64,000 bases of DNA. It comes from JACCZX01 sp038216465 (GTDB lineage Bacteria > Pseudomonadota > Gammaproteobacteria > Burkholderiales > Burkholderiaceae_F). The position numbers and the translations under genes were made by a program. The notes beneath the pieces were generated by a model. That model worked only from the letters and a program-made list of their open reading frames with translations, had not been told where the DNA came from and ran no database searches. Location: positions 40,861 to 104,860 of the forward strand of contig JBBQQC010000010.1 in NCBI GenBank assembly GCA_038216465.1, given 5' to 3'. Numbering within the stretch: the first letter of the stretch is position 1; each line of letters opens with the position of its first letter. Of this stretch, positions 58,719-64,000 are shown piece by piece.

Positions 58719-60002
58719 CTAGCGCAAAGTGTAAAACGCATCGCGCCCAGGATAGCTTGCCACGTCTCCCAGATCTTCTTCGATGCGCAACAACTGGTTG
58801 TATTTCGCGATGCGGTCGGAGCGGCTCATCGAGCCGGTTTTGATCTGCAGCGCGTTGGTGCCGACGGCGATATCGGCAATCGTCGTGTCTTCGGTCTCGC
58901 CGGAACGATGGCTGATCACGGAGGTGTAACCGGCGCGCTTGGCCATTTCGATCGCAGCGAAGGTTTCGGTCAATGTACCGATCTGGTTGATCTTGATCAG
59001 GATCGAATTGGCGACGCCACGATTGATTCCTTCGCGCAGCAGAGCCGTGTTGGTGACGAATACATCGTCGCCGACCAGCTGCATCTTGTCGCCGAGCTTG
59101 CGTGTCAGTTCTTCCCAGCCCGCCCAATCGTTTTCGGCCATGCCGTCCTCGATCGACACGATCGGATACTTGTCGCACCAGCCAGCCAGCATCGCTGTCC
59201 ACTCGACGGCGGTCAGCGTCAACCCCTCGGCTTCGAGGCGATACTTGCCGTCCTTGAAAAATTCACTGGCGGCGCAGTCGACCGCCAACGCCACCTCGGT
59301 TCCCGCCTTGTAGCCTGCGTTTTCGATCGCCTGCAGGATCATCTGAATCGCCGCCTCGTGATTCTTCACGTTCGGCGCAAAGCCGCCTTCGTCGCCGACC
59401 GCAGTGCTCATGCCCGCTTTATCGATCAGTTTCTTCAGGGCATGAAACACTTCCGCGCCGTAGCGCACCGCCTCGGAAAACGTCGGAGCGCCGAGCGGCA
59501 CGATCATGAACTCCTGCAGATCGAGATTGTTGTTGGCGTGCGCACCGCCATTGACCACATTCATCATCGGTACAGGCATCTGCATCGCACCGCTGCCGCC
59601 AAAGTAACGATACAGCGGCAGGCCCGATTCCTCAGCGGCCGCCTTCGCAACGGCTATCGATACGGCCAGTGTCGCGTTGGCGCCGAGACGCGACTTGTTC
59701 TCGGTGCCGTCGAGCTCAATCAGCGCATTGTCGAGAAACGCCTGCTCGTTCGCCTCGAGTCCCAGGATCGCTTCAGAAATCTCGGTGTTGATGTTCTCGA
59801 TTGCCTTCAGAACCCCATTTCCGCCGTACCGGTTGGCGTCGCCATCGCGCAGCTCGATCGCCTCACGCGCACCGGTCGACGCGCCCGAAGGCACCGCCGC
59901 CCGGCCCATCACGCCGCTTTCGAGCAATACGTCGCATTCAACGGTCGGATTGCCGCGCGAATCGAGAATCTCGCGGCCGATGATGTCGACAATGGCGCTC
60001 AT
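58719..60002 (-). CDS. eno: Enolase
   Basis: The 427-residue protein has GREILDSRGNPTVECDVLLE at the N-terminus, SGASTGAREAIELRDGD, GGAHANNNLDLQEFM, VGDEGGFAPNVKN, SIEDGMAENDW and LIKINQIGTLTE, with all Mg-binding residues. It converts 2-phosphoglycerate to phosphoenolpyruvate, which KdsA (upstream) uses. Length is normal. Confidence 0.98.
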   Translation of the reverse strand: MSAIVDIIGREILDSRGNPTVECDVLLESGVMGRAAVPSGASTGAREAIELRDGDANRYGGNGVLKAIENINTEISEAILGLEANEQAFLDNALIELDGTENKSRLGANATLAVSIAVAKAAAEESGLPLYRYFGGSGAMQMPVPMMNVVNGGAHANNNLDLQEFMIVPLGAPTFSEAVRYGAEVFHALKKLIDKAGMSTAVGDEGGFAPNVKNHEAAIQMILQAIENAGYKAGTEVALAVDCAASEFFKDGKYRLEAEGLTLTAVEWTAMLAGWCDKYPIVSIEDGMAENDWAGWEELTRKLGDKMQLVGDDVFVTNTALLREGINRGVANSILIKINQIGTLTETFAAIEMAKRAGYTSVISHRSGETEDTTIADIAVGTNALQIKTGSMSRSDRIAKYNQLLRIEEDLGDVASYPGRDAFYTLR

Positions 60003-60021
60003 GTTTTCCTAATGGCGATGA

Positions 60022-60876
60022 TCAGGCGAAGCTCGCTTCGATAAAGCCTTGCCGTTTTACCGCGCGATCGAGTTCCATCAGCGTGCCGAGCAGTTCGCGC
60101 ATGCGGTCGAGCGGCACGGCATTCGGCCCATCGGACTTCGCTTCGGCTGGGTTCGGATGCGTTTCCATAAACAAGCCCGCGACACCCGCGGCGACGGCCG
60201 CCCGTGCCAGCACCGGCACAAACTCGCGTTGCCCGCCGCTGGTGGTGCCCTGCCCGCCGGGCAATTGCACCGAGTGGGTCGCATCGAACACGACCGGGGC
60301 GTGGGTATCGCGCATGATCGCCAGCGAGCGCATGTCGGACACCAGATTGTTGTAACCGAACGATGCGCCGCGCTCGCACGTCATGAAGCTGTCTTCGGGT
60401 AAGCCGGCCTCGCGCGCCGCGTCGCGTGCCTTGTCGATCACATTCTTCATGTCGCCGGGTGCAAGAAACTGCCCCTTCTTGATGTTGACCGGCTTGCCAC
60501 TGATGGCGCACGCGCGAATGAAATCAGTCTGGCGGCACAGGAACGCGGGCGTCTGCAGAACGTCGACCACCTCGGCTGCTGGTTTGATCTCGTCCTCGTC
60601 GTGCACGTCGGTCAGCACCGGCACCCCCACCTGCTTCCTGACTGCACCGAGAATTCTCAGGCCTTCATCGATACCCAGCCCGCGAAAGCTCTTGCCCGAA
60701 CTGCGATTGGCCTTGTCGAAACTCGATTTGTAGATGAACGGCACGCCGAGCGCGCCAGTGATTTCCTTCAAGCGGCCCGCGGTGTCGATCGCCATCTGCT
60801 CGGATTCGATGACACACGGCCCCGCAATCAGAAACAGCGGCCGGTCGAGTCCGACCTCAAAACCCGCCAGCTTCAC
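60022..60876 (-). CDS. kdsA: 3-deoxy-D-manno-octulosonate 8-phosphate synthase
   Basis: The 284-residue enzyme has LIAGPCVIESEQMAIDTAGR, FIYKSSFDKANRSSGKSFRG, LTDVHDEDEIKPAAEVVDVL, LCRQTDFIRA and FDATHSVQLPGGQGTTSGGQ. It makes Kdo-8-phosphate for lipopolysaccharide. Its ATG overlaps the end of pyrG by 4 bp, so they are co-translated. Next is eno. Confidence 0.97.
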   Translation of the reverse strand: MKLAGFEVGLDRPLFLIAGPCVIESEQMAIDTAGRLKEITGALGVPFIYKSSFDKANRSSGKSFRGLGIDEGLRILGAVRKQVGVPVLTDVHDEDEIKPAAEVVDVLQTPAFLCRQTDFIRACAISGKPVNIKKGQFLAPGDMKNVIDKARDAAREAGLPEDSFMTCERGASFGYNNLVSDMRSLAIMRDTHAPVVFDATHSVQLPGGQGTTSGGQREFVPVLARAAVAAGVAGLFMETHPNPAEAKSDGPNAVPLDRMRELLGTLMELDRAVKRQGFIEASFA

Positions 60877-62576
60877 GCGGCGGCTTTCCGTGCGATCGGC
60901 GCAAGTGGTGCGACGTGCGCATCGCTTGCTGCCTGCACGCGCGATTGCCTACTCGCCAGCGCCGCCTCGATGAACGACTTGAACAGTAAATGGCCATGGC
61001 GTGGGGTCGACGTGAACTCGGGGTGAAACTGCACGCCGATGAAAAACGGGTGCGACGGCAGCTCCATGATCTCGGTTAGCTTCTCGTTCGGTGTACGCGC
61101 GGAAACCGTGTAGCCATTGGCCTCGAGCTGCGGCACGTAAGCGTTGTTTACTTCGTAGCGGTGGCGATGCCGCTCGTTGACCTCGCTGCCGTAGATGCGC
61201 GCGGCCAACGTGCCGGGCTCGACCGGACACTTCTGCGAGCCCAACCGCATCGTACCGCCGAGGTCGGATTGCGCGTCGCGCCGCTCAATGCGACCGGTCC
61301 GATCGGTCCATTCGGTGATCAGCGCGACCACCGGGTGCGGGGTGTCAGGATCGAACTCGGTCGAGTTCGCCCCCGCCAGTCCGCAGACGTTGCGCGCGAA
61401 TTCGATCGTCGCCAACTGCATGCCGAGGCAGATGCCCAGGTAGGGAAGATTGTTCTCGCGTGCGTGCTTGATCGCAGAGATTTTGCCTTCGGTCCCGCGC
61501 CTGCCAAAGCCTCCGGGCACCAGCACCGCATCGACCCTGTCGAGCAGCGCCATCCCGTCGGTCTCGATCTGCTCGGAATCCAGATATTCGATCTTCACCT
61601 TGGTGCGCGTGTTGATCCCGGCGTGCATCAGCGCCTCGACCAGCGACTTGTACGAGTCCGACAGCTCGACGTACTTGCCGACCATCCCGATCCTGACTTC
61701 GTGCTCCGGGTGTTCGAGTGCGTAGACGAGCTTGTCCCAGCTCGACAGATCGGCCGGCCTGGCAATGATGCCGAGCTTGAAGCAGACGATCTCGTCGAGC
61801 CCCTGCTGGTGCAGCATCGACGGAATCTTGTAGATCGAACTGACGTCCCACGCGGAGATCACCGCGTCGATCGGCACGTTGGAGAACAGAGATATCTTTG
61901 CGCGCTCCTCCTCCGGTATCGGGCGATCAGCGCGGCACAACAGCACGTCGGGCGAGATACCGATCTCGCGCATTTTCTGCACGCTGTGCTGCGTCGGCTT
62001 GGTCTTCAATTCACCCGCGGAAGGAATGAAAGGCACCAGCGTTAGATGCACGTAACACGCCGACGACTGACCGAGACGCAACTTCATCTGCCGCACCGCT
62101 TCGACGAACGGCAACGATTCGATATCGCCGACCGTGCCGCCGATTTCGACGATCGCCACGTCGGCCTTGCCATCCCATGCGGCACGCGCGCCGCGTTCGA
62201 TGAAGTCCTGGATTTCGTTGGTCACGTGCGGGATCACCTGTACCGTTTTGCCCAGGTACTCGCCACGCCGCTCTTTCTTGATTACCGAGTCGTAAATCTG
62301 GCCGGTAGTGAAGTTGTTCACCCTGCGCATCTTGGCCGAGATGAAGCGCTCGTAGTGCCCGAGGTCGAGATCGGTTTCGGCGCCATCTTCGGTAACGAAC
62401 ACTTCGCCGTGCTGAAACGGCGACATCGTGCCGGGGTCGACGTTGATGTAGGGGTCCAGCTTTATCAGGGTGACTTTGAGGCCGCGCGATTCGAGAATCG
62501 CTGCAAGCGAGGCGGCGGCGATCCCTTTGCCGAGCGAGGAGACGACGCCACCGGTAACGAATACGTACTTGATCAT
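60873..62576 (-). CDS. pyrG: CTP synthase
   Basis: The 567-residue enzyme has VFVTGGVVSSLGKGIAAASL as the ATP P-loop, the synthetase motifs DLDLGHYERF and EIGGTVGDIESLPFVEAVRQ, and a C-terminal glutamine amidotransferase with YLGICLGMQLATIEFAR and QFHPEFTSTPRHGHLLF. It converts UTP to CTP. The C-terminus extends by about 20 residues past the usual end. It starts an operon with kdsA, eno and ftsB. Confidence 0.98.
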   Translation of the reverse strand: MIKYVFVTGGVVSSLGKGIAAASLAAILESRGLKVTLIKLDPYINVDPGTMSPFQHGEVFVTEDGAETDLDLGHYERFISAKMRRVNNFTTGQIYDSVIKKERRGEYLGKTVQVIPHVTNEIQDFIERGARAAWDGKADVAIVEIGGTVGDIESLPFVEAVRQMKLRLGQSSACYVHLTLVPFIPSAGELKTKPTQHSVQKMREIGISPDVLLCRADRPIPEEERAKISLFSNVPIDAVISAWDVSSIYKIPSMLHQQGLDEIVCFKLGIIARPADLSSWDKLVYALEHPEHEVRIGMVGKYVELSDSYKSLVEALMHAGINTRTKVKIEYLDSEQIETDGMALLDRVDAVLVPGGFGRRGTEGKISAIKHARENNLPYLGICLGMQLATIEFARNVCGLAGANSTEFDPDTPHPVVALITEWTDRTGRIERRDAQSDLGGTMRLGSQKCPVEPGTLAARIYGSEVNERHRHRYEVNNAYVPQLEANGYTVSARTPNEKLTEIMELPSHPFFIGVQFHPEFTSTPRHGHLLFKSFIEAALASRQSRVQAASDAHVAPLAPIARKAAA

Positions 62577-62619
62577 CGCTGGTACTTGATCATTGCTTCG
62601 CGAGTACCGGTAAAGCGAA

Positions 62620-62625
62620 AGTATA
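62620..62625 (-). promoter_or_regulatory. -10-like element upstream of pyrG
   Basis: TATACT on the minus strand lies 44 bp before the pyrG ATG, giving a leader of about 35-40 nt. The leader contains a 6-bp inverted repeat GGTACT...AGTACC. No strong -35 is seen. Weak call. Confidence 0.35.
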
Positions 62626-62655
62626 CAGATCGCAACTGTGGTTACCGATCGCCAA

Positions 62656-63627
62656 TCAGTCGATCGTCACACCGCGTGCAGTCAGAACACGCTGTGCGCG
62701 GTCGGGATAGTCGGTAATGATGCCGTCGACACCGAGCCCAGCCAGACGCTCGATCTCGGCCCCATCGTTGATGGTCCACGGAAGGATCTTCAGCTTCAGC
62801 GCGTGCGTCTCGGCGACGTTTTCGGGCGTCACGTTGCGCCAGAACGGGCTCCAGATGCTGCAGCGCGCCGCCCGCGCCATTCGCGGCAACGATCCGTCGT
62901 AGTCGGCCAGCTTCAATCGGGCGTGCCAGGGCGACGCACCCGACGCATCCGGTAGAACCGTGTTCGTCCCCGAGGAATCGATCGTCAGGCACGCGGTTGT
63001 TATCTCGGGAGCCAGCTTCTTCACTTCAATCAGCGTGCGCCAGTCAAACGATTGCACGACCACCCTCGCGCTCATATTTGCCGCGCGCACGGCGTCGACG
63101 ACGGCGCGTGCAAACCGCTCAGCGTCTGGAGTCGTGTCGCCGCTGGTTGGCGTGATCTTGGTTTCAATGTTGAATTGCACTGGCCGTCCGCCTGGCGAAC
63201 GCGCATCGCGCGCCAGCTCGAACAACTGCTGCAGCGTCGGAATGCGCTCGCCATCGCTCGCTTTCTGCTCGCTCCACTGCGCCGCATACTTGTGCGCCGG
63301 ATTCAGGCGGCCGATGTCGTACTGCGCGAGATCGCGGTAGCTGAGCGAAAATAGGGGTGGCCCATCCTCCCTGAGCCAACTGCCGTCAGCTCCCCGCACC
63401 AGGCCCGCGAACAGGTGCAGCTCGTGCGATAGCACCAGCACGCCATCACGCGTCATCGCCAGATCGGTTTCCAGCGTCGTCACGCCGATCGCGAGCGCCG
63501 TTCTGAACGCCGCCAGCGTGTTCTCGGGCGCCAGGCCGCGCGTTCCGCGATGCCCCTGCAGGTCGATTGCAACCGCTGACGAGGCAAGCGCCGTCAGCAA
63601 CACCATCGCGATAGCTTTAGTAGGCAC
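62656..63627 (-). CDS. Secreted glycerophosphodiester phosphodiesterase
   Basis: The 323-residue protein has a signal peptide (IAMVLLTALASSAVA), then DLQGHRGTRGLAPENTLAAF and VTTLETDLAMTRDGVLVLSH with the catalytic His pair and metal Glu/Asp, and NIETKITPTS. It splits glycerophosphodiesters into glycerol-3-phosphate and alcohol, in the periplasm. GlpQ-like. Its start overlaps the end of the upstream gene by 11 bp. Confidence 0.93.
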   Translation of the reverse strand: MPTKAIAMVLLTALASSAVAIDLQGHRGTRGLAPENTLAAFRTALAIGVTTLETDLAMTRDGVLVLSHELHLFAGLVRGADGSWLREDGPPLFSLSYRDLAQYDIGRLNPAHKYAAQWSEQKASDGERIPTLQQLFELARDARSPGGRPVQFNIETKITPTSGDTTPDAERFARAVVDAVRAANMSARVVVQSFDWRTLIEVKKLAPEITTACLTIDSSGTNTVLPDASGASPWHARLKLADYDGSLPRMARAARCSIWSPFWRNVTPENVAETHALKLKILPWTINDGAEIERLAGLGVDGIITDYPDRAQRVLTARGVTID

Positions 63628-64000
63628 GCACCACCTTCGGCTTGCCGGTGGACTTCTGCAACTCGATCGTAACCGGCTCGCCGGCGCGCTTGTCCAGATT
63701 GACTTGTTCCGGCACGTCGACGAAGCGGAGGTGGTAGGAGGTCGTATGACTGGCTACTGTGGTTTTGCCGTCCTCAGACTTGCACCAGAACAGCATTGAA
63801 GAGTGGCGGCTGAGCTGAAACGCATAACCGTGTGCGCACCCTTCGGGTGAGGCCTTTGGACGATGCACGAGCGTATAGGTCGCCATCGTCGACCTCTGCA
63901 GCTTGGCAGCCGCCTGTTCACTGTCGTAAGCGGCGCGCGTGGCCGAGTCGGTCAGCAAGTCGGAAAACGGCGGTACGTAATTGAACAACCACCACACCGC
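63617..64000 (-). CDS. Hypothetical protein, cut by right window edge
   Basis: The frame is open to base 64000; a GTG at 63997 is probably internal, so the start lies beyond the window. The visible 127 residues include WWLFNYVPPFSDLLTDSATR, TYTLVHRPKASPEGCAHGYA and LRFVDVPEQVNLDKRAGEPV. Two Cys are present. No family recognised. It overlaps the start of the phosphodiesterase by 11 bp, so the two form an operon. Confidence 0.6.
   Translation of the reverse strand, partial: AVWWLFNYVPPFSDLLTDSATRAAYDSEQAAAKLQRSTMATYTLVHRPKASPEGCAHGYAFQLSRHSSMLFWCKSEDGKTTVASHTTSYHLRFVDVPEQVNLDKRAGEPVTIELQKSTGKPKVVRAY

Noticed and set aside
58908..60044. Plus-strand frame of 378 codons over enolase
   Set aside because: Shadow of enolase; Arg/His/Gln-rich composition without motifs.

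Overview
The window comes from a high-GC betaproteobacterium, most likely of the Burkholderiales or a close relative. The evidence is gene content and order: lysC-tilS-accA-alkA-cysS next to tRNA-Ser, dapA-bamC-MBL hydrolase, trpS-M50 peptidase-yciO-PHP phosphoesterase, pyrG-kdsA-eno-ftsB, and a Bug-type (tripartite tricarboxylate) binding protein. I could not run a similarity search, so families are named from motifs and remembered family features.

Layout. 1-4519: the start of a LigD-type DNA ligase (cut by the window edge), an unknown ORF, yaeQ, and an MCE lipid-transport operon (permease, MCE protein, lipoprotein) with no ATPase gene beside it. 4567-15030: a 10.4 kb integrated element bounded by a 16-bp direct repeat, the right copy of which is the 3' end of an intact tRNA-Ser(GCT) gene. 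Its left arm (plus strand) has a P4-type integrase, a chain of five tiny genes joined by 4-nt overlaps, and an AT-richer operon of secreted and membrane proteins. Each of these two operons is preceded by a copy of a 46-47 nt hairpin leader. Its right arm (minus strand) has a GTG-started unknown gene, an AlpA-like regulator, a DUF3631 ATPase, a P27-like terminase small subunit (frameshifted) and an HK97-type major capsid protein. There is no large terminase, portal, protease or tail gene, so it looks like a phage satellite or a reduced prophage.

15130-31330: core genes for lysine-family amino acids (lysC), tRNA modification (tilS, trmJ), fatty acid synthesis (accA), base excision repair (alkA-like), translation (cysS), protein folding (two cyclophilins), lipid A (lpxH), cysteine (cysE), suhB, a Bug receptor coupled to a pdxA homologue, and mutS. 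31434-34740: a decayed Rhs locus with two different C-terminal toxin tips, each followed by an overlapping candidate immunity gene; the second tip is an orphan module carrying a 450-bp duplicate of the Rhs core. 34770-48563: slyD, a JmjC ribosomal oxygenase, a lipoprotein, an MBL hydrolase, bamC-dapA, a methyltransferase, a GST, trpS-M50-yciO-PHP-hydrolase, an acyl-CoA synthetase, and two tandem paralogues of unknown function.

48726-64000: a gamma-class carbonic anhydrase-like protein, hslO, and a tightly overlapping biosynthetic operon read on the minus strand (ACP, FabF-like ketosynthase, type III polyketide synthase, SAM methyltransferase, FAD oxidoreductase). Then come several small proteins, the pyrG-kdsA-eno-ftsB operon with a coupled Gfo/Idh/MocA-SAF dehydrogenase, a secreted glycerophosphodiesterase, and a gene cut by the right edge.

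The strongest candidates for undescribed biology are the tRNA-Ser element (capsid-carrying satellite, paired structured leaders, tiny-gene chain, secreted cargo operon), the ACP/KS/type III PKS operon, and the orphan Rhs toxin with a membrane immunity candidate.
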